Positions 28,202-36,276 of a stretch of DNA of 46,478 nucleotides are shown in pieces. Source of the stretch: CAJPNN01 sp041844735 (lineage in GTDB: Bacteria > Bacillota > Clostridia > Peptostreptococcales > Anaerovoracaceae); NCBI GenBank assembly GCA_041844735.1, contig JBGZBP010000044.1, positions 1 to 46,478 on the forward strand. Reading direction: 5' to 3'. Position 1 is the stretch's first letter; each line of letters starts with the position of its first letter. Both the position numbers and the translations under genes were made by a program. The notes under the pieces are model-generated. The model did no database searches. It saw only the letters and a list, made by a program, of their open reading frames with translations, and was not told the DNA's origin.

Positions 28202-29187
28202 TAATTTTTCTCCCATCTTAATTTTCCTAACCCCTTAATTGTAGCTTCTAATGTTTCCACGTTATCGACATGGAATGTATTCATATCGGGTCTGATTTTC
28301 TGAACCAACCCTATAAGAGTGGTTCCCGGCCCGATTTCTACCACTGTTTCTATCCCGCTGTCATTAATCTTCTCGACAATTTCCTGCCAGTAAACCGGCA
28401 TTCTAACCTGATCCGCCATCTTTACAGCCAACTCTTCCGCAACATTTTCAGGAGAAACTCCATTCATCATATCCTCTCCGAAAGAATTTGAGTAGACCTT
28501 TATTTTCGGCATTTTGAGGTCCGCTTCTTTTAAAATATCATAAAGCTTATCCCTTGCCGGCTCCATCATAGGGCTATGGAAAGCACTTCCTACCCTTAGC
28601 GGAATAGCCTTTATTCTTTTTTCTTTTACAACTTCTTTAAATCTTTCCAAAGCGTCAAAATCACCCGCTACCACTGTTTGCTGTTGTGAGTTGAAATTTA
28701 CTCCTTCAAGTATTCCATCTCCTCGTGCAGCCTCTACACATTCAAGTATCGTATCTCTTTCACCAAAAACAGCACTCATGCCTCCACGGTTTTCTCCGCT
28801 CTCGCTTTTTCCTGCTTCGTTCATCCATATACCTCTATTCTTTACTATGGATAATCCCTTGCTGAAGTTGTCTATAACTCCCGCCGCTGTAAGGGCACTG
28901 TACTCCCCAAGACTGAATCCTGCCATGGCGGAAATCTCAATTCCCAAATTTGCAGCTTCAAGTTCCTGCATAAAAACTTCATATGCTGCCATGGTTACAG
29001 TATAGACGCACGGCTGTGTAACATTTGTTTGCTGCTGAACCTCTTTTGATCCTTCAAAGCACCAGTTTTTAACATCAACTCCGGCCTCATCAAAAATATG
29101 CCTTGCAACCTTAAATTTATCATAAAGCTCTTTTCCCATGCCTGTGTACTGAGCTCCTTGTCCGGAAAATAATAACGCAATCTTCAT
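28201..29187 (-). CDS. fabD: Malonyl-CoA:ACP transacylase FabD
   Basis: Loads malonyl onto ACP. It has 328 residues: LLFSGQGAQYTGMGKELY at the start, nucleophile S92 in AGFSLGEYSAL and catalytic His in SAFHSPMM. The insert around residues 130-136 is small. It starts 18 bases after fabH. Confidence 0.95.
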   Translation of the reverse strand: MKIALLFSGQGAQYTGMGKELYDKFKVARHIFDEAGVDVKNWCFEGSKEVQQQTNVTQPCVYTVTMAAYEVFMQELEAANLGIEISAMAGFSLGEYSALTAAGVIDNFSKGLSIVKNRGIWMNEAGKSESGENRGGMSAVFGERDTILECVEAARGDGILEGVNFNSQQQTVVAGDFDALERFKEVVKEKRIKAIPLRVGSAFHSPMMEPARDKLYDILKEADLKMPKIKVYSNSFGEDMMNGVSPENVAEELAVKMADQVRMPVYWQEIVEKINDSGIETVVEIGPGTTLIGLVQKIRPDMNTFHVDNVETLEATIKGLGKLRWEKN

Positions 29188-29205
29188 AAATATACCTCCT
29201 GGCTC

Positions 29206-30222
29206 CTAGTTAGCCTCAAATATCATTGCCGCTGCACTCAATCCTCCGCCGAATGCTACCAACATCACTTTATCTCCCGTCTGCACCTTTCCGGTTTCCA
29301 TAAGTTCACTCAATGCCATAGGCACACTTGCTGTAGACGAGTTTCCCATATGGTCAATACAAACATGGAATTTTTCTATGGGCTGTTTGAACCTTTGAGC
29401 AGCAAACTGTATAATACGTTGATTTGCTTGATGCGGAACATAAAATTTTATATCTTCCGCCCTCAGACCGGCTCTTTCCAGTACTTCTTCCATTACCTCA
29501 GTTACAGCCTTAACTGCAAATCTGAACACCTGCTGTCCTGCCATATACAGCTTCATGGTTTTATCAGGTTCCGGTGCAAAAGGGGTTTCATGATATTCTA
29601 TCCCGCATTTCAAAACGCCTTGATCATCATCATAGCTTTTTATGCATGTTGCCAGAATTCCCGCTTTGTCATTAAAATTTTCAAGTACTGCCGCTCCGGC
29701 ACCGTCTCCAAATAAAATACATGTACTTCTATCTTCCCAATTCGTTATTCTTGTCAGCCTCTCCGAGCCTACCACAAGAGCTCGCTTCACCTCGTTCGTC
29801 GGCGACCCTCCCGGCACCATTCCGGTTTTCATAATACTCTCTGCCACCCATGAAGCATATACGAATCCGCTGCATGCCGCATTAATATCAAAAGCCACCG
29901 CGTTATCCAGATGCAGCCTCGCCTTAAGTTGTGACCCCATACACGGAACCACATCGTCGGGCGTTACCGAAGTGAATACGACAAGATCAATCGACATAGG
30001 ATCAATCTTCCACTCATCCTTCTCCTCATCATACCCCATGGCCTGCTTTGCCGCACCTTCCGCAAGGTCCAACGACGATTCCTTTGTAGCGACCCTTCTT
30101 GTATTTATCCCTGTTCTTTCAACTATCCATTCGTTGTTCGTATCAACGATTTTGGACATCATTTCATTATCTACAACGAGCTCAGGCTGTTTTCTGCCTG
30201 TCCCGATAATCCCTATTCCCAA
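29206..30222 (-). CDS. fabH: 3-oxoacyl-ACP synthase III (FabH)
   Basis: Starts fatty acid synthesis by condensing acetyl-CoA (or another short acyl-CoA) with malonyl-ACP. It has 338 residues: C117 in DINAACSGFVYA, His in YVPHQANQRI and Asn in DHMGNSSTASV. The start is TTG at 30222 with a strong AAGGAGG site seven bases away. It is the first gene of the ten-gene run to pucR, downstream of a consensus promoter. Confidence 0.96.
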   Translation of the reverse strand: MGIGIIGTGRKQPELVVDNEMMSKIVDTNNEWIVERTGINTRRVATKESSLDLAEGAAKQAMGYDEEKDEWKIDPMSIDLVVFTSVTPDDVVPCMGSQLKARLHLDNAVAFDINAACSGFVYASWVAESIMKTGMVPGGSPTNEVKRALVVGSERLTRITNWEDRSTCILFGDGAGAAVLENFNDKAGILATCIKSYDDDQGVLKCGIEYHETPFAPEPDKTMKLYMAGQQVFRFAVKAVTEVMEEVLERAGLRAEDIKFYVPHQANQRIIQFAAQRFKQPIEKFHVCIDHMGNSSTASVPMALSELMETGKVQTGDKVMLVAFGGGLSAAAMIFEAN

Positions 30223-30267
30223 ATTATCAACCTCCTTTTCAATTGACTGAAAATTTTAGAAAATACC

Positions 30268-30278
30268 TTGAATATCAA
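30268..30278. promoter_or_regulatory. FabT-like palindrome in the fab leader
   Basis: TTGA-TAT-TCAA (minus strand) lies about 8-18 bases after the predicted transcription start. With flanks it resembles the streptococcal FabT box (TTTGA-N3-TCAAA). No fabT/MarR gene is in the window, so the regulator is inferred. Confidence 0.4.
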
Positions 30279-30292
30279 ACTATTTCCTATCT

Positions 30293-30321
30293 ATTATAGG
30301 GGTAATCCCCCAATATGTCAA
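30293..30321 (-). promoter_or_regulatory. Consensus promoter of the fab-metG-tatD-tilS-ftsH-pucR run
   Basis: On the minus strand: TTGACA (30321-30316), exactly 17 bases, TATAAT (30298-30293). The spacer contains GGGG-GATTA-CCCC, a 4+4 inverted repeat. It is the strongest promoter in the window. Confidence 0.85.
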
Positions 30322-30344
30322 ATCAATGTTAAGATTTTATTAAG

Positions 30345-30380
30345 AAACGAGCAGATGCATAACCCCTCATCTGCTCGTTT
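30345..30380. terminator. Terminator of the rib operon
   Basis: A perfect 13-base stem, AAACGAGCAGATG (30345-30357) with CATCTGCTCGTTT (30368-30380), 10-base loop. Its T-rich end on the minus strand lies ~60 bases after ribH. Confidence 0.75.
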
Positions 30381-30437
30381 ATATTCATTATTTATCCTGA
30401 TTCAATTTTTAATCTCAACACTCAAAATCTTTTTAAG

Positions 30438-30899
30438 TTAAATCCTTTTCATAAGATTAATCATTTCTATTGCTCCCGAAGCAACATCATATCCCTTATT
30501 TCCTGCCTTTGTTCCCGCTCTTTCTATAGCCTGCTCAATCGTGTCCGTAGTAACCACCCCGAACATAACAGGTTTACCGCTTTCCATAGATGCTGCCGCA
30601 ATCCCCTTTGAGACCTCCGCACACACATAGTCATAATGGCTTGTAGCCCCTCTTATCACTGCTCCCAAACATATTACAGCATCATACTTTCCCGACATAG
30701 CCATATGTTTAGCAACGAGAGGTATCTCAAATGCTCCCGGCACCCATGCCACATCTATGTTTTCACTCTTAACATCGTGTCTTACAAGACAATCTTCTGC
30801 TCCCGCCAAAAGTTTTGATGTTATGAACTCATTAAATCTCCCACATACTATACCTATCTTCTGTTCTCCACCTGTTAATTTTCCTTGTAAAATATTCAT
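30438..30899 (-). CDS. ribH: 6,7-dimethyl-8-ribityllumazine synthase
   Basis: The penultimate step of riboflavin synthesis. It has 153 residues: IGIVCGRFNEFIT, WVPGAFEIPLVAK, CLGAVIRGATSHYDYV (catalytic His) and FGVVTTDTIEQAIERAG. It is the last gene of the ribD-ribE-ribBA-ribH operon, 23 bases after ribBA. Confidence 0.96.
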   Translation of the reverse strand: MNILQGKLTGGEQKIGIVCGRFNEFITSKLLAGAEDCLVRHDVKSENIDVAWVPGAFEIPLVAKHMAMSGKYDAVICLGAVIRGATSHYDYVCAEVSKGIAAASMESGKPVMFGVVTTDTIEQAIERAGTKAGNKGYDVASGAIEMINLMKRI

Positions 30900-30922
30900 C
30901 TTTCCTATCCTCTCTTTATATT

Positions 30923-32128
30923 TTAGTTGTAATTTACCATATGTCCCATTTTGTTCTGTTTTGTTCGCAAATACGTCTCATCTTCCGCCTTTAGCGGCAT
31001 CTGTATCGCCACTCTTTCTACCACCTCGATACCGTATTCCGACAAGCCCTCTATTTTTTCGGGATTATTCGTCATAAGTCTTACTTGCTTGATTCCCATA
31101 TCCTTCAATATATCCGCTCCTACAGAGTAGTCTCTCTCATCCGGTTCAAATCCCAATGCTACATTTGCTTCTATGGTATCCATGCCCTCATCCTGCAATT
31201 CATAGGCTTTCAATTTATTTATAAGTCCGATTCCTCTGCCTTCCTGACGCATATAGAGCAGCACTCCCCTGCCTTCCTCAGCTATTTGTCTCATAGCGGT
31301 ATCAAGTTGCTCTCCGCAGTCACATTTCGCAGATCCGAAAACATCCCCTGTCAAGCACTCGGAGTGCAACCTCATCAAGACCGCCTCTCCATTTTTTATA
31401 TCACCCATAGACAGTGCCACATGGTGCTCCCCGGTAAATTTATCCACATACCCTCTTACAGTAAATGCTCCGTATCTCGTAGGCAGTTTTGCCATGGCAT
31501 TGCATTCGGACAACTTCTCTCTTTGCCTGCGATATTTTTTCAGCTGCTCTATAGATATCAGCTTTATATCTTCCCGCTCTCCAAACTCTATTAGTTCACG
31601 TGTTCTCATCATTTCTCCGTCATCTCTCGTAATCTCACAGATTATAGCTACAGGCTTCAATCCTGCTATTCTCATAAGGTCTATAGATGCTTCGGTATGC
31701 CCCTCTCTTACAAGCACTCCTCCCTCTTTTGCCGCTAAAGGAAACATATGCCCGGGTCTTCTGAAATCTCCCGGCACGGTATTCTTATCAGCCGCCATAA
31801 TCGCTGTCCTTGATCTCTCAAATGCAGAGATACCTGTCCCAGTATCCTTGTAATCCACTGTCACTGTAAATGCCGTTTCATGGTTATCCGTATTCTTTGC
31901 TACCATTGGAGGCAACTCCAATCTTCTTATCTCACTTTCCGCCATCGGCATACATAGCAACCCCTTTGCCTTTGATATCATAAAATTTACATTCTCAGGC
32001 GTCGCAAACTCGGCGGCACACACCAAATCCCCCTCATTTTCTCTATTTTCGTTGTCTGTTACAATTATGCATTTTCCCTCCTGCAAGTCTCTTATCGCCT
32101 CGTCAATACTGCTAAACCCTTTAATCAT
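30923..32128 (-). CDS. ribBA: Bifunctional DHBP synthase / GTP cyclohydrolase II
   Basis: Makes 3,4-dihydroxy-2-butanone 4-phosphate and opens GTP, the two entry steps of riboflavin synthesis. It has 401 residues. RibB half: DNENRENEGDLVCAAE, FTVTVDYKDTGTGISA, REGHTEAS. RibA half from ~residue 205: HSECLTGDVFGSAKCDCGEQL (zinc cysteines), RQEGRGIGL. A strong GGGAGG site precedes the ATG. Confidence 0.96.
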   Translation of the reverse strand: MIKGFSSIDEAIRDLQEGKCIIVTDNENRENEGDLVCAAEFATPENVNFMISKAKGLLCMPMAESEIRRLELPPMVAKNTDNHETAFTVTVDYKDTGTGISAFERSRTAIMAADKNTVPGDFRRPGHMFPLAAKEGGVLVREGHTEASIDLMRIAGLKPVAIICEITRDDGEMMRTRELIEFGEREDIKLISIEQLKKYRRQREKLSECNAMAKLPTRYGAFTVRGYVDKFTGEHHVALSMGDIKNGEAVLMRLHSECLTGDVFGSAKCDCGEQLDTAMRQIAEEGRGVLLYMRQEGRGIGLINKLKAYELQDEGMDTIEANVALGFEPDERDYSVGADILKDMGIKQVRLMTNNPEKIEGLSEYGIEVVERVAIQMPLKAEDETYLRTKQNKMGHMVNYN

Positions 32129-32148
32129 CTTTTACCTCCCTAAAATTT

Positions 32149-32850
32149 TTAAATATATCCGTTTTCAGAAAGAAAATCCCTGCTTATATCCCTCTTACCC
32201 ATTTGACTCTTTACCTGTTTTTTGCTGAAAATTTCCCTGTTCATATAGAGTAAATTTTGATCTTCGTCCACAAATAACTTTTCTATGTATCTTCCTACTA
32301 TATCCGTTTCCAAGTTAACCGTATCTCCCTGTTTCTTATTTTTTAAAACCGTAACGTCGAGGGTGTGCGGGATTACTGAAACCTCAAAACTGTTCGTCCC
32401 GATATCTGCAACTGTCAAGCTGATGCCGTCTATAGTTATGGATCCTTTTCTAACGATATATCTCATAACATCGTCTCCGGCAGTTATCTCATACCTGTAT
32501 GCTATATCATCCTTTTTAATCTTTACTATTTTTCCCATTCCGTCTATATGTCCCGAAACAATGTGTCCGCCAAACCTCCCGTTTGCAGCCATCGCTCTCT
32601 CCATATTCACTTCACTACCGGCTTTTACCTCGTATAAGCCGGTGTTTCTCACGGTCTCCGGCATAACATCTGCAGTCCATGTTCCTGATTCCATACTGTT
32701 CACCGTAAGACAAACTCCGTTTATCGCTATACTGTCGCCTATCTTAACATCATCAAATATCTCCGGCAATCCGAATGTCAAAGAAAAACTTTTCTGCCCC
32801 CTCTTGACCGATTTTACCACCCCTACTTTCTCTACAATACCTGTAAACAT
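32149..32850 (-). CDS. ribE: Riboflavin synthase alpha chain
   Basis: Joins two lumazines to make riboflavin. The start is ATG 32850 (MFTGIVEKVG), right behind GAGGAGGGAG, giving 233 residues. The open frame running up to 32961 overlaps ribD and is not used. Two lumazine-binding repeats are visible (SIAINGVCLTV and SITIDGISLTV), with GHIVSGHIDG. The C-terminal ~35 residues extend beyond the usual ~210. Confidence 0.95.
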   Translation of the reverse strand: MFTGIVEKVGVVKSVKRGQKSFSLTFGLPEIFDDVKIGDSIAINGVCLTVNSMESGTWTADVMPETVRNTGLYEVKAGSEVNMERAMAANGRFGGHIVSGHIDGMGKIVKIKKDDIAYRYEITAGDDVMRYIVRKGSITIDGISLTVADIGTNSFEVSVIPHTLDVTVLKNKKQGDTVNLETDIVGRYIEKLFVDEDQNLLYMNREIFSKKQVKSQMGKRDISRDFLSENGYI

Positions 32851-32884
32851 CTCTCCCTCCTCTATGCTACATATTGTTAAAATA

Positions 32885-34024
32885 TCATCTACATTTTTGA
32901 TATATTGCCAAAATATCATTCTCCAGCCTCTCAACGGATTCAAGCTCAAGGCTGAATGCATCTTCTACCGCCTTTACACCGCTCCCGCCGACAGGGGCAG
33001 GTGCTTTCTGCCCCCCAAACATCTTCGATCCTATAAACGTATAAACCTTATTAAAATATCCCGATTTTATCATGCTGTAATTCAGCTCTGCCCCGCCTTC
33101 CACTAAAACACTCGTCACCCCGCACTTTGCCAGATTCTTGAGTACCTCTGCAACATTCACCCTATCTTCCGAACTTTCAACTTCAATCACCTTCACTCCC
33201 ATGTTTTTGAGTCTGTCTTTTTTATCTAAAAGATTCTCGTCTTTTTCTCCATTGCAATTTAAGACGGAAGTATCATATTCTGTTTTTTTGGTGAAAATCA
33301 TCGTTTCAATATCTCCGGCAGTCCGGACAATTTTAGAATTTTCGTCTATCCTTAGGTTACTGTCCAGTACAACCCTTGTCGGATTTTTTCCATTTTCTAT
33401 TCTTGCATTTAACATGGGATCATCCTTAATCACGGTACCTATGCCCACCATGATACTGTCGTATCGGCTCCTTAGTTCATGTACCTTTTTGCGTGATATC
33501 TCATTCGTAATCCACTTAGAATCTCCCATAAACGTTGCGATTTTACCGTCCACAGTCATAGCATATTTCAATACAACATATGGCACCCTGTTCTCATGAA
33601 AGTAAAAAAATTCTTCTGCCACCTTTTTACATTCACTTTCCATAATTCCCGTCTCCACTTCTATTCCATGAGCTTTCAAAATTTCTATCCCTTTGCCTGC
33701 CACTTTCAAATTTGGATCCGACACTCCAATATATACTTTCGATATCCCCTTTTCTATTATGATATCCGTACACGGAGGAGTTTTACCGTAATGGCAACAG
33801 GGTTCCAATGTGACATAAAGCTCGGATCCGAAATACTTGTCCGGTAGATTTTGCAGTGCTTTCCGTTCTGCGTGCAGCCCCCCGTACTCACTATGCCATG
33901 CAGAAGCTACCACCTTACCTTTATTTACAACTATCGCACCAACAGGAGGATTAGGGGAAACTCTGCCTATACCCCTCTTTGCAAGTTCAATCGCCATTTT
34001 CATAAATCTTTCTTTTTCCTTCAT
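32885..34024 (-). CDS. ribD: Riboflavin-specific deaminase/reductase RibD
   Basis: Deaminates and then reduces the pyrimidine intermediate. It has 379 residues. The N-terminal deaminase has zinc ligands H51 (HAE, with E53) and the cysteines of EPCCHYGKTPPC. The C-terminal reductase starts near residue 150 (VLKYAMTVDGKIATFMGDSKW) and contains LVEGGAELNYSMI. It is the first gene after the FMN riboswitch. Confidence 0.95.
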   Translation of the reverse strand: MKEKERFMKMAIELAKRGIGRVSPNPPVGAIVVNKGKVVASAWHSEYGGLHAERKALQNLPDKYFGSELYVTLEPCCHYGKTPPCTDIIIEKGISKVYIGVSDPNLKVAGKGIEILKAHGIEVETGIMESECKKVAEEFFYFHENRVPYVVLKYAMTVDGKIATFMGDSKWITNEISRKKVHELRSRYDSIMVGIGTVIKDDPMLNARIENGKNPTRVVLDSNLRIDENSKIVRTAGDIETMIFTKKTEYDTSVLNCNGEKDENLLDKKDRLKNMGVKVIEVESSEDRVNVAEVLKNLAKCGVTSVLVEGGAELNYSMIKSGYFNKVYTFIGSKMFGGQKAPAPVGGSGVKAVEDAFSLELESVERLENDILAIYQKCR

Positions 34025-34045
34025 AATCCTGCTCCTGCCATAAAA

Positions 34046-34079
34046 TTAAAAATCCCCCCAATATCAATCAGGGGGGATT
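34046..34079 (-). terminator. Second stem-loop between FMN riboswitch and ribD
   Basis: On the minus strand AATCCCCCC (34079-34071) pairs perfectly with GGGGGGATT (34059-34051), 11-base loop, followed by a T-rich tract. It lies ~22 bases ahead of ribD. It could be a second terminator or a ribosome-site blocker. Confidence 0.7.
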
Positions 34080-34110
34080 CAAAAAATCAGCATATTTCGT
34101 CAACAATAAA

Positions 34111-34150
34111 TAAAAAAATAAAAAGCTCCGGAATAAACCTATTCCAGAGC
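34111..34150 (-). terminator. First terminator of the FMN riboswitch expression platform
   Basis: On the minus strand an 11-base stem (34150-34140 with 34135-34125, one mismatch) beginning GCTCTGG and ending GGAGC is followed by a T-rich tract (TTTTATTTTTTTA). Confidence 0.82.
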
Positions 34151-34188
34151 AAAAAATCCATTTATCGCCTAACTACATAAGCATAAAC

Positions 34189-34297
34189 TCTTCTTCCATC
34201 CAGACTGTACTGTCGGTCTTGGAATTTCACCAAGTCAACACTTGCGTGCTCGTGGACTGTCACCACCGGTCGGGAATTTCACCCTGCCCTGAAGATA
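34189..34297 (-). promoter_or_regulatory. FMN riboswitch (RFN element)
   Basis: On the minus strand the conserved RFN blocks appear in order: TTCAGGGCAGGGTG, AATTCCCGACCGG, a variable arm with CACGAGCACG, TTGGTGAAATTCCAAGACC, GACAGTACAGTCTGGATGG and AAGAAGA. These match the FMN aptamer closely. It lies upstream of the rib operon with two stem-loops between it and ribD, so FMN should reduce rib transcription. The whole stretch 34025-34429 without genes is explained by this leader and its promoter. Confidence 0.97.
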
Positions 34298-34341
34298 TTT
34301 TTATTTTAATCTACTAACTATTTAATTAATCTACTTTGTTA

Positions 34342-34370
34342 ATTCTAACATACCTTTCATAAATTGAAAA
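34342..34370 (-). promoter_or_regulatory. Probable promoter of the rib operon
   Basis: On the minus strand: TTTTCA (34370-34365), 17-base spacer ending TGT, TAGAAT (34347-34342), an extended -10. It places the start just ahead of the FMN aptamer. Confidence 0.55.
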
Positions 34371-34429
34371 GATATTTTTTCTTCAATACTATATGTAATG
34401 TTTTAAAGGTATAACGTGCATCGGAAATA

Positions 34430-35434
34430 TTATACTTCCTTAGCTTCCTTATACTTTCTTACTGCATCTATAAGCTTAGGCATGATAACCTTAACGTCGC
34501 CTACGATACCAAGATCTGCAACATCAAAGATAGGTGCTGTATCGTTCTTGTTAATAGCGATAATGCACTCGGAACCTTCCATACCTGCTAAATGCTGAAT
34601 AGCTCCTGATATACCGCAAGCTAAGTATAGTTCAGGTCTTACTGTCTTTCCTGTCTGTCCAACCTGTCTGTCTTTTGCAATCCATCCGGCATCTACATTC
34701 GCTCTTGATGAAGAAATATCTCCGCCTAACAAATCGGCAAGTTCCTGTAAAACATTAAAGAACTCAGGAGATCCAATACCTCTTCCACCTGAAATAAGGT
34801 ACTTAGCCTCAGTGATGTCTGTCTTCTTGGAAGTTTCTTTAACAACCTCTAAGATTTTAACGTTCATATCTGATTCAACGAAATCTACCTTTATTTCCTT
34901 AACTTCACCTTTTTTATTTTCATCTTTGTCAATTCTCTTCATCACGCCCGGTCTTACTGTCGCCATCTGCGGTCTGTGAGTTTTACAAAGAATCGTAGCC
35001 ATGATGTTTCCACCAAAAGCCGGTCTTGTCATTCTAAGAAGTTTTGTCTCAGGATCAATATCTAAAGAAGTACAGTCTGCTGTAAGACCTGTCTTCACTC
35101 TTGATGCTACTCTAGGCGCAAGGTCTCTACCTATTGAAGTCGCACCGAACATTACGATTTCAGGATCGCACTCTCTTATAACCTGTGTCAAAGCCTTTGT
35201 GTACGGCTCTGTAACATATTCTTTAAGCATAGGATCGTCCACATATACAACAGAATCCGCACCCCAAGCAATCAACTCGTCTGCAGCACCTTTGATTCCG
35301 TCTCCAAGAAGAACTCCAACTACTTTCTGTCCAAGCTGTTCAGCAAGTCTTGTAGCTTCACCGATCAACTCAATACCGACTTTAGCAACGTGACCGTCCC
35401 TCTGCTCCGCTACTACATAAATGTCTTTACTCAT
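34430..35434 (-). CDS. etfA: Electron transfer flavoprotein alpha subunit
   Basis: The FAD-binding subunit that passes electrons to or from the acyl-CoA dehydrogenase. It has 334 residues. The C-terminal FAD domain shows SGGRGIGSPEFF, SSRANVDAGWIAKDRQVGQ, YLACGISGAIQHLAGM and IIAINKNDTAPIFDVAD. A strong AGGAGG site precedes ATG 35434. It is the last gene of bcd-etfB-etfA. Confidence 0.95.
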   Translation of the reverse strand: MSKDIYVVAEQRDGHVAKVGIELIGEATRLAEQLGQKVVGVLLGDGIKGAADELIAWGADSVVYVDDPMLKEYVTEPYTKALTQVIRECDPEIVMFGATSIGRDLAPRVASRVKTGLTADCTSLDIDPETKLLRMTRPAFGGNIMATILCKTHRPQMATVRPGVMKRIDKDENKKGEVKEIKVDFVESDMNVKILEVVKETSKKTDITEAKYLISGGRGIGSPEFFNVLQELADLLGGDISSSRANVDAGWIAKDRQVGQTGKTVRPELYLACGISGAIQHLAGMEGSECIIAINKNDTAPIFDVADLGIVGDVKVIMPKLIDAVRKYKEAKEV

Positions 35435-35457
35435 TTCGTAATCCTCCTATCCTAACA

Positions 35458-36252
35458 CTAAATGATGAATTTTTCTTCCATCTTCTTGATGATAGCGTCA
35501 ACTGCTTCATCCGCACTAACATCACCAAGAATAGTTCCGGCACCCTTAGCCTGCTTAGTGAAAGATCTATATACATTTGTAGGAGAACCTTTAAGTCCGA
35601 TAGCATCAAGTTCGATAGTATCTTTCAAGTCATCATATCCTAAAATTGTAATCTCTTTCTTGTAAGCGTCAACTACGCCGCCTGCATGCATATATCTAGG
35701 CTCTGCCAACTCTGAAAGTGCTGTAAGTAGGCAAGGAGTCTTAATTTCGATAAGGTGATATCTGTCCTCGAACTGTCTCTTAACTACAAGAGTTCCCTCT
35801 TTATCTCCGGGGTTAATCTCTTCAGCATATGAAATCTGAGGAACACCTAATTTTTCAGCAATCTGAGGTCCTACCTGTGCAGTATCTCCATCTATCGCCT
35901 GACGACCTGTAATTACCAAGTCATATCCAATTTTTCTTAAACCTGCAGCGATGATATTTGATGTAGCATATGTATCCGATCCGCCGAATTCTCTGGCAGA
36001 AATAAGATATGCATCATCGCATCCCATAGCTAGTGCTTCTCTAAGAGCAACATCTGCCTGTGGAGGTCCCATACAAACAACTGTTACAGTTCCACCAACT
36101 TTTTCTCTTAACTGTAGTGCCGCCTCAATACCTGATTTGTCATCGTGGTTGATGATACTTGGCACACCGTCTCTGATAAGTGTATTAGTAACCGGATCAA
36201 GCTTTACTTCGTTTGTATCAGGTACTTGTTTAATGCAAACACAAATTTTCAT
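35458..36252 (-). CDS. etfB: Electron transfer flavoprotein beta subunit
   Basis: Pairs with EtfA. It has 264 residues: KICVCIKQVPDTNEVKLD at the start, MGCDDAYLIS, and the nucleotide-binding region TGRQAIDGDTAQVGPQIAE. It lies 24 bases after bcd and 23 bases before etfA. A role in butyryl-CoA formation with possible electron bifurcation is inferred from the cluster. No bifurcation-specific residue was checked. Confidence 0.95.
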   Translation of the reverse strand: MKICVCIKQVPDTNEVKLDPVTNTLIRDGVPSIINHDDKSGIEAALQLREKVGGTVTVVCMGPPQADVALREALAMGCDDAYLISAREFGGSDTYATSNIIAAGLRKIGYDLVITGRQAIDGDTAQVGPQIAEKLGVPQISYAEEINPGDKEGTLVVKRQFEDRYHLIEIKTPCLLTALSELAEPRYMHAGGVVDAYKKEITILGYDDLKDTIELDAIGLKGSPTNVYRSFTKQAKGAGTILGDVSADEAVDAIIKKMEEKFII

Positions 36253-36276
36253 ATCTCAATCTCCTTTCAAAATTTC

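Noticed and set aside
32851..32961. Longer N-terminus for riboflavin synthase
   Set aside because: It would overlap ribD. The conserved start MFTGIVEK at 32850 has a strong ribosome binding site.
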